A stretch of 64,000 nucleotides of DNA from Rhizobium jaguaris (GTDB taxonomy: Bacteria; Pseudomonadota; Alphaproteobacteria; Rhizobiales; Rhizobiaceae), in the NCBI RefSeq assembly GCF_003627755.1, contig NZ_CP032694.1, positions 3,215,501 through 3,279,500 of the forward strand, in the 5' to 3' direction. Of this stretch, positions 52,501-60,885 are shown piece by piece (positions within the stretch are counted from its first letter, which is position 1; the number at the start of each line of letters is the position of its first letter). The position numbers were made by a program, and so were the translations under genes. The notes below the pieces were generated by a model that had not been told where the DNA came from, made no database searches, and saw only the letters and a program-made list of their open reading frames with translations.

Positions 52501-52939
52501 CTCACGGCTCAGGGAGAACGGCCAGATGGCGCCGATCCTCATGCTATCGGCCAATATCGGCGATGGCGCCGCCGCCAAGGACAGCGACGACAGCCATAAT
52601 GACGCCATCGCCAAACCTGTCGATATCCGCCAGCTTCGCGACAAACTGGCACTACATCTCGGCCTGAAGTGGATCTATGCCGACGGTTCCGCACCCGTCT
52701 CGCCGAAACCCGCGCCACCTATGAAGAGCCCGGGGATAGAGCATGTCCGCGAGTTGATACGGCTTGGCGAGATCGGCTATGTCAGAGGCATCGAGGCGAA
52801 ACTCACGGATCTTGCCAAGCTCGATCAGAACCGACCCTTCACCGATGCTTTGCGCACCTATGTTCAAGCCTTCGATATCGGCGGGTTTCTGGATTTCCTG
52901 CATAAATTCGACAATGAAAAGGTAGAACCGATTGGCTGA
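49550..52939 (+). CDS. Hybrid sensor histidine kinase with NCS1 permease-like input module and zinc cluster
   Basis: A 1129-residue membrane kinase. Residues about 35-480 resemble an NCS1 (cytosine/purine/allantoin) permease with about twelve helices (LTRGASFGYIGSTITSL, VSQLKINVMNAYAGSLAWSN). Next comes a cysteine cluster with eight Cys (503, 506, 518, 526, 529, 530, 536, 540) that probably binds zinc, two more helices (about 570-640), a HisKA domain (His686 in GLSHELRTPLNAVLGY), HATPase (LVNLLSNAIKFTDAG, GLGLGLTI), a receiver (Asp972 in LFLVDISMPGMNGW) and a helical tail. ATG 49550 has GAAGG before it. It overlaps the LuxR-type regulator gene and is divergent from urtA, so sensing of urea or a nucleobase-derived nitrogen source is inferred. 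Confidence 0.9.
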   Translation: MAARQRIIPVRREYNRWVANQTLEDYALRFTAKSARQFSSQRISQTAIGAISFLALEAIGGAITLSYGTTNAFYAIIVASIAMLAIGLPISRYAIRHGVDIDLLTRGASFGYIGSTITSLIYASFTFMLFAIEASIMSGALELTLGIPLWIGYIVSAVMVIPLVTHGVRLISRFQLLTQPFWIVLNILPFAFIAFSDWGKIDLWRAFAGIHHTSGASGTAAPFDLVEFGAASAVILALMSQIGEQADFLRFLPPEGRRKWRHRLVIFLAGPGWVTIGALKLLAGSFLVVLTLTSGVPADRAADPAQMYLTAFGYMIPWHNAALLLMAAFVVVSQLKINVMNAYAGSLAWSNFFSRLTHSHPGRVIWLVFNVAIALLLMELGIYRLLEETLGIFSIIAMAWLCTISADLFINKPLGLAPPGIEFKRAHLYDINPVGLGAMALSATIALVAHFGAFGAVAASLAPYITLVIALIASPAIAWATKGKFYLARKPRQSWKNLTSITCSVCEHPFEPEDMAWCPAYAAPICSLCCSLDSRCHDMCKPKARLNTQVATVAKTLLPETIVAKLATRLGRYGIAVVVALAAVGAILAMIAHQVGSASPETAAVVDRTILIVFFVFAVIAGVVCWFYVLAHDSRVVAEEESSRQNTLLLKEIAAHKKTDAALQSAKEAAEAANRAKSRYVVGLSHELRTPLNAVLGYAQILERDETIPAPRQSSLKVIRRSAEHLSGLIDGLLDISKIEAGRLQVYSNEINIQDFLDQIVDMFRPQAQAKGLAFIHERSGALPDYVRTDEKRLRQILVNLLSNAIKFTDAGSVRFEVGYRSQVASFTIADTGRGIAEKDLTRIYEPFQRGEADSVRPMPGLGLGLTITRLLTNTLGGEISVVSEKDKGSTFKVRLMLSAVIRPMRPPAQEQRIVSYEGPRRTIVVVDDNEDHRELMREVLSPLDFIVLTAAGGPDCLTLIEGIKPDLFLVDISMPGMNGWQLVSRLRENGQMAPILMLSANIGDGAAAKDSDDSHNDAIAKPVDIRQLRDKLALHLGLKWIYADGSAPVSPKPAPPMKSPGIEHVRELIRLGEIGYVRGIEAKLTDLAKLDQNRPFTDALRTYVQAFDIGGFLDFLHKFDNEKVEPIG

Positions 52940-53855
52940 GCCCGCCCTTCCCCGCGATATAGTCTTGCTCGTGGACGATTCGCCGGAGGCGCTCGGTTTC
53001 CTGACCGACGCCCTGGAGCAGTCGGGTTTCTCCGTTCTCATAGCTACATCAGGCTCGGCGGCGCTGAACATCGTCGAACGCATCACGCCGGACCTGATCC
53101 TGCTCGATGCCGTGATGCCATCCATGGACGGTTTCGAGACCTGCCGGCGGCTGAAAGCGAACGCCAGTATAGCCCAGATTCCCGTAGTGTTCATGACCGG
53201 CCTGACCGAAACCGAGCATGTCGTGCATGCGTTGGAATCGGGCGGCGTCGACTATCTCACCAAGCCCATCAACGTTGATGAACTGCGCGCCCGCATCCGC
53301 GTCCACTTGCGCAATGCCCGCTCCGCTCAGAGCGCCCGCGTTGCGCTCGACGCCGCCGGCCGGCATCTCCTGGCGGTCAAAGGCGATGGCGCGATTCATT
53401 GGTCGACACCGCAAGCGACGCGCCTCATCAACGCCGCCACCGGCAGCGACGACGGCCTCGATCTTGTAGTGAAACACATCGCGACCTTCATGCGCGAGCG
53501 CGAACGGCCAGGCCCGGCGCGCGACAACCTGCTCTCCATCAGCAATGGCAGCCAAGCGGCCCTGCAGCTCGCCTTCCTCGGTGCGATCGGCCCGGACGAA
53601 TATCTCTTCCGCCTGACCGCCACCAACCAGCGCGCCGACGACGGCGTGCTGCGCCAGCATTTTGCGCTCACCCAGCGAGAATCCGAAGTCTTACTCTGGA
53701 TTGCCAAGGGGAAATCGAACCGCGATATCGGCGAGATTCTTGGGCTTTCAGCGCGGACCGTGAACAAACATCTGGAACAGATCTATGTGAAGCTCGGGGT
53801 GGAAAACCGAGCTTCCGCCGCGGTAAAGGCGGCGCATGTGCTGCATGAGATGTAA
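52932..53855 (+). CDS. LuxR/NarL-type response regulator, partner of the NCS1 kinase
   Basis: A 307-residue transcription factor with an N-terminal receiver (acidic pair in VLLVDDSPEALGF, phosphoacceptor Asp59 in LILLDAVMPSMDGF, Lys in VDYLTKPINV), a middle region of about 100 residues, and a C-terminal LuxR helix-turn-helix (FALTQRESEVLLWIAKGKSN, RDIGEILGLSARTVNKHL). The TTG start at 52932 overlaps the kinase stop by eight bases, a strong sign of coupling. It likely binds the palindromes upstream of urtA. The middle region does not match a known domain that I can name. Confidence 0.9.
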   Translation: MAEPALPRDIVLLVDDSPEALGFLTDALEQSGFSVLIATSGSAALNIVERITPDLILLDAVMPSMDGFETCRRLKANASIAQIPVVFMTGLTETEHVVHALESGGVDYLTKPINVDELRARIRVHLRNARSAQSARVALDAAGRHLLAVKGDGAIHWSTPQATRLINAATGSDDGLDLVVKHIATFMRERERPGPARDNLLSISNGSQAALQLAFLGAIGPDEYLFRLTATNQRADDGVLRQHFALTQRESEVLLWIAKGKSNRDIGEILGLSARTVNKHLEQIYVKLGVENRASAAVKAAHVLHEM

Positions 53856-53869
53856 ATCCACTTTCGGGG

Positions 53870-54841
53870 CTAAGCCACCCGATCCGGCGGCTCACGCCCT
53901 TCGAAAAATGCGGTGATATTCTCCACCACCTTCATCCCCATGGCCGTGCGCGTCTCTTCGGTCGCGCTGCCGAGATGCGGCAGCAGCACGACATTCTCCA
54001 TTGCCTTTAGCCTCTCCCGCACATTCGGCTCCGCCTCGTAGACATCGAGGCCGGCACCACGAATCGCGCCTTGCTCCAACGCAGAAATCAGTGCCGCCTC
54101 GTCGACGACATCGCCGCGTGCAGTGTTGATCAGAAAGGCGCCGGGCTTCATGGCGGCGAAACGGGCTGCATTCATCAGATGGCGGTTCTCCGCGCCGCCA
54201 GGGCAATGCAGCGAGACGAAATCGGAAACCGCGAGCACATCCTCGATCATCGGAAGTTGCATCGCGCCGTAACGCGCCGCTTCCATCGGATCGATGGCAG
54301 AGCGATTGTAAAAGACGACATCCATGCCGAACCCGAAATGACAGCGTTGCGCGAACGCTCTGCCGATGCGGCCGAAACCGACGATGCCGACGGTTTTGCC
54401 GGCAACCTTCGTGCCGACCATATGCGTCGGCCGCCAACCGCTCCATTCGCCGGCACGCAGCTCGCGCTCCCCTTCACCGGCGCGGCGCGCCACGGACAGC
54501 AGCAGCAGCATGGCGATGTCAGCGGTGCAGTCGGTAAGTACGCCCGGTGTATTCGTGACGACGATGCTCTTGGCCCTGGCGGAAGCCACATCGATATGAT
54601 TGAAGCCCACTCCGAAATTGCCGAGGATTTTTGTCCTAATGGCATCGCCCGCGAAAAGCGCGGCCGGCAGCTTGTCGGAAACGGTCGGCAGCACCGCATC
54701 ATAGGCCAGCAATGCTTCGCGCAACTGCGCCGCATTGAGCGCGATATCATCCGAATTGAACGTCGCGTCGAAGCGCTCGGAAAGTACGGCCTCCACGGCG
54801 GCCGGCCAGCGCCGGGTGACGAGAATACGGGGTCCGCTCAT
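53870..54841 (-). CDS. D-isomer-specific 2-hydroxyacid dehydrogenase (glyoxylate/hydroxypyruvate reductase type)
   Basis: NAD(P)-dependent dehydrogenase of 323 residues. The cofactor loop is VGIVGFGRIGRAFA, and the catalytic Arg, Glu and His are in NTARGDVVDE, YEAEPNV and LLPHLGSATEETR. The substrate loop NFGVGFNHID fits the glyoxylate/hydroxypyruvate reductase branch. ATG 54841 (MSGPRILVTRRW) is used, with AGGAGGA about ten bases before it; an ATG seven codons upstream is possible. It converges on the response regulator gene with a 14-base gap. Confidence 0.9.
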   Translation of the reverse strand: MSGPRILVTRRWPAAVEAVLSERFDATFNSDDIALNAAQLREALLAYDAVLPTVSDKLPAALFAGDAIRTKILGNFGVGFNHIDVASARAKSIVVTNTPGVLTDCTADIAMLLLLSVARRAGEGERELRAGEWSGWRPTHMVGTKVAGKTVGIVGFGRIGRAFAQRCHFGFGMDVVFYNRSAIDPMEAARYGAMQLPMIEDVLAVSDFVSLHCPGGAENRHLMNAARFAAMKPGAFLINTARGDVVDEAALISALEQGAIRGAGLDVYEAEPNVRERLKAMENVVLLPHLGSATEETRTAMGMKVVENITAFFEGREPPDRVA

Positions 54842-54928
54842 GCTGCATCGTCCTCCTGCCAAGATGGGCTCAGACTTAAAGCACGAACGCCGTGAAGGAA
54901 ATGCCGTTCATCACAGCCTAAACAGAAA

Positions 54929-54953
54929 GAAGCCCGATCATTGACCGGGCTTC
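54929..54953 (-). terminator. Terminator after braC
   Basis: GAAGCCCG (54929-54936) faces CGGGCTTC (54946-54953). On the minus strand it is followed by TTTCTGTTT. It lies 40 bases after the braC stop. Confidence 0.72.
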
Positions 54954-54993
54954 GCAGATCGGACGCACCGCCGGAAAACCGGCGCCGCGAAGA

Positions 54994-56115
54994 TTACTTC
55001 TCCATTTCGGCGTAGTTGTACTTGCCGTCGGAGCCCTTGGACCACTTGTACATCACGTAGTCCGGACGGGTGATGTCGCCCTTTTCATTGAAGCCGAGTT
55101 CGCCGATGGCGGTCTTGTAGGGACCCTTTGCCTTCAGCGCGTCGGCAACAGCCATCGGGTCGCTGGAGCCTGCAGCCTTTGCCGCGTCGGCGATGACCTG
55201 CATGGCAGCGTACGCATAAAGCGTATAGCCTTCCGGCTCATAGCCGGCAGCGCGGAACTTGGCGACCAGGTCCTTGGAAGCTGGGTTCTTGCGCGGATCC
55301 GGCGCGAAGGTCATCAGCGTGCCGTCGACAGCGTCGCCGGCGATCGAAGCCAGCTCGTTCGATACGATACCGTCACCGGACATGAAGTGAGCCTTGACGC
55401 CCTGGTCAGCCATCTGGCGCATGATCAGGCCAGCTTCGGTGTGCAGACCGCCGTAGTAGACGAAATCGACGCCAGCCTGCTTCATCTTGGCGATGAGGGC
55501 CGAGTAGTCCTTGTCGCCGGGGGTGATGCCTTCATAGAGAACTTCTTTCACGCCAGCGGCGTTGAGGTTCTTCTTGGTTTCGTCGGCAAGGCCCTGGCCA
55601 TACGGGGTCTTGTCGTGAACGACGGCAACCTTGGCGCCCTTGAAGTTGTCGGCGATATACTTGCCGGCCACTGCACCCTGCTGGTCGTCACGACCGCAGG
55701 TACGGAAGGTGTTCCACAGGCCACGTTCGGTGAACACCGGGTTGGTGGAAGCCGGAGTGATCTGGAGGATGCCGTTTTCGGCATAGACTTCCGAAGCCGG
55801 GATGGAAACGCCCGAGTTGAAGTGGCCGACAACGAACTTGACGCCGTCAGCGACGAACTTGTTGGCAACCGAAACGCCCTGCTTGGCGTCCGAAACGTCG
55901 TCGCCGAGTTCGAGCTTGATCTTTTCGCCGTTGATGCCGCCGGCTGCGTTGAGGTCGGCAACAGCTTGCTCAGCACCCTTCTGGAGCTGAGCGCCGAACG
56001 CAGCATTTGCACCAGTCAGAGGGCCTGCAACGCCAACGATGATGTCAGCCTTCGCAACGCCGCTGAATGCGATCATCGCCGACAGAGCCACGGCCGACAG
56101 AAGATACTTCTTCAT
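54994..56115 (-). CDS. braC: Branched-chain amino acid ABC transporter, binding protein BraC/LivJ
   Basis: Periplasmic binding protein of 373 residues. The signal peptide is [19 protein letters not shown] with cleavage after AKA. The mature N-terminus [20 protein letters not shown], the ligand-binding [20 protein letters not shown], and [20 protein letters not shown] are typical of Leu/Ile/Val-binding proteins. It lies downstream of DUF6867 and livF but with its own 186-base leader (56116-56301), so it is probably transcribed separately. In R. leguminosarum the Bra system has broad amino acid specificity. Confidence 0.93.
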   Translation of the reverse strand: MKKYLLSAVALSAMIAFSGVAKADIIVGVAGPLTGANAAFGAQLQKGAEQAVADLNAAGGINGEKIKLELGDDVSDAKQGVSVANKFVADGVKFVVGHFNSGVSIPASEVYAENGILQITPASTNPVFTERGLWNTFRTCGRDDQQGAVAGKYIADNFKGAKVAVVHDKTPYGQGLADETKKNLNAAGVKEVLYEGITPGDKDYSALIAKMKQAGVDFVYYGGLHTEAGLIMRQMADQGVKAHFMSGDGIVSNELASIAGDAVDGTLMTFAPDPRKNPASKDLVAKFRAAGYEPEGYTLYAYAAMQVIADAAKAAGSSDPMAVADALKAKGPYKTAIGELGFNEKGDITRPDYVMYKWSKGSDGKYNYAEMEK

Positions 56116-56301
56116 ATTGTTACTCCCAGTTTTTTAAGCGGGTTCCGTTTGATTCGCCCTGCGCAATACCCACTAATCATCGCGCCGGTAAGCTTGTATT
56201 CCGAAGTCTAGAAGAGATGATCCCAAGAAGTAGTTCAAGCACTTTTCAAATAGGATCACACCCGACTTTGAATGCAGACTGTGCCTAGTTTCAACGCACT
56301 G

Positions 56302-56655
56302 TCAATTCTTCTTCTTCCACGAGAAGGCCGAGGTCTTTTCGTAGAGCCAATAGTAGTTATTCACCATCTGGTCCGTACGACGATAGCGGTATCCGCCCGT
56401 GGAGAAGATGAGGAGTAGAACCACGTCGAGTATATAATTGTAGAGGTCGAACACCGGGCCGTTGAACAGCGCATGGTGCAGGAATTGCAGCCCGAGGCCG
56501 ATCAGAAGCGTGTAGATGACCACCAGCGGGTAGGAGTTCCAGCTACTCGCCACGGCGCGGCCGGCGCGCCATGCCGTCCAGAAGCCCAAGAGAATGATGA
56601 CCGCACGAATGACGATGCGCCCGCCGCTATCGCTTTCGAAGAAAATTCCCTGCAT
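56302..56655 (-). CDS. Conserved membrane protein of the liv cluster (DUF6867 type)
   Basis: A 117-residue protein with three hydrophobic segments (VIRAVIILLGFWTAWRAGRA, PLVVIYTLLIGLGLQFLHHA, LYNYILDVVLLLIFSTGGY) and a C-terminal motif YRYRRTDQMVNNYYWLYEKT. I recall it as the DUF6867 family, found next to liv genes in Rhizobiales. It starts 24 bases after livF. It may be an accessory component of the transporter; no function is established. Confidence 0.75.
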   Translation of the reverse strand: MQGIFFESDSGGRIVIRAVIILLGFWTAWRAGRAVASSWNSYPLVVIYTLLIGLGLQFLHHALFNGPVFDLYNYILDVVLLLIFSTGGYRYRRTDQMVNNYYWLYEKTSAFSWKKKN

Positions 56656-56679
56656 ATCAAATTCTCCGCAGAACGAGGC

Positions 56680-57408
56680 TCAATGGTGGCCGCCTTCGAG
56701 ATAGGCGGCACGCACTTCCGGATTGGCGAGCAGTTCCTTGCCAGAGCCGCTCATCGTCACCCGGCCGTTGACCATCACATAGGCGCGGTCGGAGAGCTTG
56801 AGCGCGGCAAAGGCGTTCTGCTCGACCAGGAAGACGGTGAGCCCCTGGGTCTTGTTCAGAACCTTGATGGCTTCGAAAATGCCCCTGACGATCAGAGGCG
56901 CAAGGCCGAGCGAAGGCTCGTCAAGCAGAAGCAATTTCGGGCGCGCCATCAACGCACGGCCGATCGACAGCATCTGCTGTTCGCCGCCCGATAGCGTACC
57001 GCCGCGCTGCGATTGGCGCTCCTTCAAACGTGGAAACAGGGTGAAGATCTTTTCGACGTCCTCATTGAAATGTTTGAGTTTGTCGAGGCTTGCCCCCATC
57101 TGCAGGTTCTCGTAGACCGTCATGCGCGGGAAGATGCGCCGTCCCTCGGGCGACTGCGCAATACGCATCCGGGCAATCTCATGCGTCGGCATGTGGGTAA
57201 TGTCGCGGCCGTCGAAGATTACCGACCCGTTGCGGGCCTGCGGACTGCCGCAGATGGTCATCATCAACGTCGACTTCCCGGCACCGTTTGCGCCGATCAG
57301 GCTAACGATTTCGCCGCTGTTGACTTCGACATTGACGCCGGCGAGAGCGCGGATATTGCCGTAATAGGTTTCGACACCCTCAACTTTCAGAAGCGGTTGC
57401 CCCGTCAT
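56680..57408 (-). CDS. livF: Branched-chain amino acid ABC transporter ATPase LivF
   Basis: ATPase of 242 residues. Walker A is IGANGAGKSTLM, the signature LSGGEQQMLSIGRAL, Walker B LLLLDEPSLGLAPL and the H-loop FLVEQNAFAAL. The ATG overlaps the livG stop by one base (TGATG). LivF and LivG together power LivHM. Confidence 0.95.
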   Translation of the reverse strand: MTGQPLLKVEGVETYYGNIRALAGVNVEVNSGEIVSLIGANGAGKSTLMMTICGSPQARNGSVIFDGRDITHMPTHEIARMRIAQSPEGRRIFPRMTVYENLQMGASLDKLKHFNEDVEKIFTLFPRLKERQSQRGGTLSGGEQQMLSIGRALMARPKLLLLDEPSLGLAPLIVRGIFEAIKVLNKTQGLTVFLVEQNAFAALKLSDRAYVMVNGRVTMSGSGKELLANPEVRAAYLEGGHH

Positions 57409-58280
57409 CAGCGTTCGCCCTCTTGGAGGTGCTCGACTTCGGCAATCACCTCTTCCACTTCCACATCTTCGACGCCGAGATAAGCCGCGATCACTCTTGG
57501 ATCGTTCTTGACCTCATCCGGCGTGCCATCGGCAATCTTCTGTCCGTATTCGAGCACTACGACGTGGTCGGAAATTTCCATGACCACCGACATGTCGTGT
57601 TCGATCAGAAGGATCGACGTGTCAGCATCCTTCCGAATGCTGCGCAAGAAATCATTGAGCACCATCGACTCGCGCGGGTTGAGACCGGCAGCCGGCTCGT
57701 CCAGGCACAGGAGCTCCGGGCCGGTGCACATGGCGCGGGCGATTTCCAGGCGGCGCTGCGCGCCATAGGGAAGATCGCCGGCCGGATCGTCGGCACGATC
57801 GATGAGATTGGCCTTCTCCAGCCAAAAGGACGCCAGTTCGATGGCGTTCTTGGCCTCAGCGCGATATTTGCCGATACCGAGCAGACCAAGCACCGTATAT
57901 CCGGATGCGCGCATCAGCTTGTTGTGCTGGGCCACCAGCAGATTTTCAAGCACGGTCAGGCCCGAGAACAGACGGATGTTCTGGAACGTGCGCGCCACCT
58001 TGGCTTCGCGCGTGATCCGAAAATCCGGCAGCCGTTCCAGTAGGAATTCCTTGCCGCCCTTCTGGTTGAGCGTGATCATCCCCATCGTCGGCCTGTAGAA
58101 ACCGGTGATGCAATTGAAGACCGTGGTCTTGCCGGCGCCGTTCGGGCCGATCAGCGCGGTGATATCGCCGCGCCTGGCCTCGAAGGAGAAGTCGTTGATC
58201 GCCATCAGGCCGCCGAATCTCATCGAGAGATGATCGACCTTGAGCAGGATGTCGTCAGGGGTTGCGGTCACAGCGTTCAT
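57408..58280 (-). CDS. livG: Branched-chain amino acid ABC transporter ATPase LivG
   Basis: ATPase of 290 residues. Walker A is IGPNGAGKTTVFN, the characteristic Liv insert ARTFQNIRLFSGLTVLENLL, a signature region LPYGAQRRLEIARAM, Walker B LLCLDEPAAGLNPR and H-loop LLIEHDMSVVM. It has a C-terminal extension of about 20 acidic residues (EDVEVEEVIAEVEHLQEG). It overlaps livM by one base. Confidence 0.95.
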   Translation of the reverse strand: MNAVTATPDDILLKVDHLSMRFGGLMAINDFSFEARRGDITALIGPNGAGKTTVFNCITGFYRPTMGMITLNQKGGKEFLLERLPDFRITREAKVARTFQNIRLFSGLTVLENLLVAQHNKLMRASGYTVLGLLGIGKYRAEAKNAIELASFWLEKANLIDRADDPAGDLPYGAQRRLEIARAMCTGPELLCLDEPAAGLNPRESMVLNDFLRSIRKDADTSILLIEHDMSVVMEISDHVVVLEYGQKIADGTPDEVKNDPRVIAAYLGVEDVEVEEVIAEVEHLQEGER

Positions 58281-59671
58281 CAGCCGTGGCCCTCCTTGGT
58301 AAAGCTGCCGGACACCGCTTTTCGCTCCTTGAGGAAGGCGGTCGGCTCACGGGTTCCGACGAAACCGCGCGGTTTCACGATCATGACGACGACCATGGCC
58401 AGGCCGAAAATCAACATGCGGTAGAGTTCCGGCGTAAAATCCGGACCAAAGATCAGCTTGAGAAAATCCATGTCGCGCAGCAATTCCGTGCCGCCGACCA
58501 TGGCGATCGCAGCAAACGCGATGCCCTTCAGCGATCCCATGCCGCCGAGGACGACGATGGCGAGAATGACCGCCGATTCGAGGAACACGAAGGATTCCGG
58601 CGAGACGAAGCCTTGCCGCGCGGCGAAGAACGAGCCGGCAAAGCCGCCGAACATCGCGCCGGTGGCAAAAGCCGTAAGCTTCGTCGTCACCGTGTTGATA
58701 CCAAGCGACCGGCAGGCGATTTCGTCTTCACGCATCGCTTCCCAGGCGCGGCCGATCGGCATGCGACGCAGCCGGATCGTCACATAGGCGGTCAGCATGC
58801 AGAGCGCCAAGATGACGTAGAACAGGAAGATCTTATACCAGGCAGACGAGATCGGCAGACCAAGGGTCCGGATGATGTTGTGCGGATCCTTGAGATCGAA
58901 AGTATAGAGACCGAACAACGACGCCTTGGTGATGTTGGAAATGCCGAAGCTGCCCTTAGTCAAATCCGTCCAATTCGTGATCACGATGCGGATGATTTCA
59001 CCGAAAGCGAGAGTCACGATCGCCAGATAATCGCCGCGCAGACGCAGAACCGGGAAACCAAGGATCATACCCCACAGTCCAGCGAAGATACCGGACAACG
59101 GCAACAGAATCCAGAAGGACAGGCCAAAATGCGTCGCCAACAGCGCGTAGGAATAGGCTCCAACCGCGTAGAAGGCGACATAGCCCAGGTCGAGCAGGCC
59201 GGCGAGACCGACGACAATGTTCAGGCCCCAGGCAAGCATCACATAGATCAGGATTTGGATGCCGAAATTGTCGACGTAGGTCAGCGATCCCTGCGGACCG
59301 AAAAGTGCCAGCGCCAGCATCGGATAGACGAGCAGGAACGCCAAAGCGATCTTGTTGAAGTTCTTCGATACGAAGCCTGGCTCGGCTTCGACCGGCGGAG
59401 CCTTTGCCTTCGCCGCTCTTCTGGCGGCAAGCGTCGGCTGGAGGAAAACGGTCGAGACGAAACGTCCGGCCGCGGCGATGGCAACGATGGATGCCAGCAA
59501 GCCCCAACGCTGAACGATGATCAGCTTGTTGTCGATGTTCTGATCGGTCTTCAGGCCGATATAGAGCACGAACATGCCGAAAGCGATGACCGCCGTCCAA
59601 AGGGCATCTGTAATCCCTTTCTGGACAAGGCCGGGCGCGGTCTTGCCGGGAACGAAACTTGAGCTTGCCAT
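58280..59671 (-). CDS. livM: Branched-chain amino acid ABC transporter permease LivM
   Basis: Inner-membrane permease of 463 residues. It carries an extra N-terminal region of about 100 residues with two helices before the LivM core ([39 protein letters not shown] [20 protein letters not shown] and [16 protein letters not shown]). Long LivM proteins of this type are common in Rhizobiales. It lies four bases behind livH. Confidence 0.94.
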   Translation of the reverse strand: MASSSFVPGKTAPGLVQKGITDALWTAVIAFGMFVLYIGLKTDQNIDNKLIIVQRWGLLASIVAIAAAGRFVSTVFLQPTLAARRAAKAKAPPVEAEPGFVSKNFNKIALAFLLVYPMLALALFGPQGSLTYVDNFGIQILIYVMLAWGLNIVVGLAGLLDLGYVAFYAVGAYSYALLATHFGLSFWILLPLSGIFAGLWGMILGFPVLRLRGDYLAIVTLAFGEIIRIVITNWTDLTKGSFGISNITKASLFGLYTFDLKDPHNIIRTLGLPISSAWYKIFLFYVILALCMLTAYVTIRLRRMPIGRAWEAMREDEIACRSLGINTVTTKLTAFATGAMFGGFAGSFFAARQGFVSPESFVFLESAVILAIVVLGGMGSLKGIAFAAIAMVGGTELLRDMDFLKLIFGPDFTPELYRMLIFGLAMVVVMIVKPRGFVGTREPTAFLKERKAVSGSFTKEGHG

Positions 59672-59675
59672 GGCC

Positions 59676-60578
59676 TTATACCTTCTCGACTTCCGGCCGT
59701 CCGAGAATACCCGTCGGCTTGAAGATCAACACGTAGGCCAAGATGCCGTAGGTCGCGACATCCTTATACGCGATAGCGAAATTGCCCGACCAGAACGACT
59801 CGATGAAACCGATCATCAAACCGCCGAGAACGGCACCCGGCAGTGAGCCGATGCCACCGAGAACGGCCGCGGTGAACGCCTTGACACCGGGAACGAAACC
59901 ATCGGTGAAGTTGGCGACGCCATAATACATCAGGTACATCGTGCCGGCGACAGCGGCGAGCGCTGCGCCCATGATGAAGGTGACGGAAATGGTGCGGTCG
60001 ACATTAATGCCGAGCAGCGCCGCCATCTTGCGATCCTGCTCCGTGGCGCGCTGGGCACGGCCAAGCGCTGTCTTATTAACCACGTACCAGAAAGCGGCAA
60101 GCAGAACGACGGTGACGATGAAGATGATGATCTGCTTCAGCGAAAGCGATACGCCGCCGATATTATAGACATCGCCCACCAAAGTCGGGATCGGCTTGTT
60201 GCGCGGACCCTGTGCGACCTGGATGAAGTTCGACAGGACAATCGACATGCCGATTGCGGTGATCAGCGGCGCCAAGCGGAACGAACCGCGCAGCGGCCGG
60301 TAAGCGACACGCTCGATCACCCAATTCCACAAGCTCGTCATCAGCATGGCGACGATGAGCATTACCAGAAGCAGGATCGCCACCGGCAGACCGGCGAAGA
60401 GCGACACGAGAACCAAGTAAGTGATGAGAGCGGCGAAGCCACCAAGCATGAAAACGTCGCCATGGGCAAAATTGATCATGCCGATGATGCCGTAGACCAT
60501 GGTATAGCCAATGGCGATCAGGCCATAAATAGACCCGAGAGTCAGCCCATTAAGGAGCTGCTGGATAAAATAATCCAT
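59676..60578 (-). CDS. livH: Branched-chain amino acid ABC transporter permease LivH
   Basis: Inner-membrane permease of 300 residues, with the LivH opening [40 protein letters not shown], and the coupling loop [20 protein letters not shown]. It is the first gene of livHMGF-DUF6867. The 307-base gap upstream (60579-60885) holds its promoter region, an A+T-rich stretch around 60690-60725, and the hairpin at 60839-60862; no gene is seen there. Confidence 0.95.
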   Translation of the reverse strand: MDYFIQQLLNGLTLGSIYGLIAIGYTMVYGIIGMINFAHGDVFMLGGFAALITYLVLVSLFAGLPVAILLLVMLIVAMLMTSLWNWVIERVAYRPLRGSFRLAPLITAIGMSIVLSNFIQVAQGPRNKPIPTLVGDVYNIGGVSLSLKQIIIFIVTVVLLAAFWYVVNKTALGRAQRATEQDRKMAALLGINVDRTISVTFIMGAALAAVAGTMYLMYYGVANFTDGFVPGVKAFTAAVLGGIGSLPGAVLGGLMIGFIESFWSGNFAIAYKDVATYGILAYVLIFKPTGILGRPEVEKV

Positions 60579-60838
60579 ATGTCATTTCCCCTGGATGCGG
60601 AGTCTATTGACCGCATCTCTTATTGATTAGGGTTTCCTACGAGAGGACCCGTGGGGCCGATTCCATACTGTTTTCGAAGCAAATGTGAAGCCAAAAAGGC
60701 AGGGAATTGACAAATTCTTTTCAAATGGCCGTGCAATGGCGCAATTCGGACCAGAAAAGACAGAAAAATGGCACCTCCTGGCTCAAAAATAGCCAAGATG
60801 GCCTGCGCAGGCGTTCCAGACTGAAGACATCTCGTCAG

Positions 60839-60862
60839 AAACGGGCTCCCGTGGAAGCCCGT
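60839..60862. terminator. Hairpin after the FAD dehydrogenase gene
   Basis: AACGGGCT (60839-60846) faces AGCCCGTT (60855-60862). On the minus strand it lies 24 bases after the dehydrogenase stop and is followed by only TTTC, so termination is probable but weak. Confidence 0.55.
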
Positions 60863-60885
60863 TCTTTACCGTTCGAGGTCGACCA

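Noticed and set aside
58262..59662. 466-codon charged frame on the plus strand
   Set aside because: Antisense to livM; composition is typical of a membrane protein gene read backwards (Asp, Glu, Arg, Gln rich).
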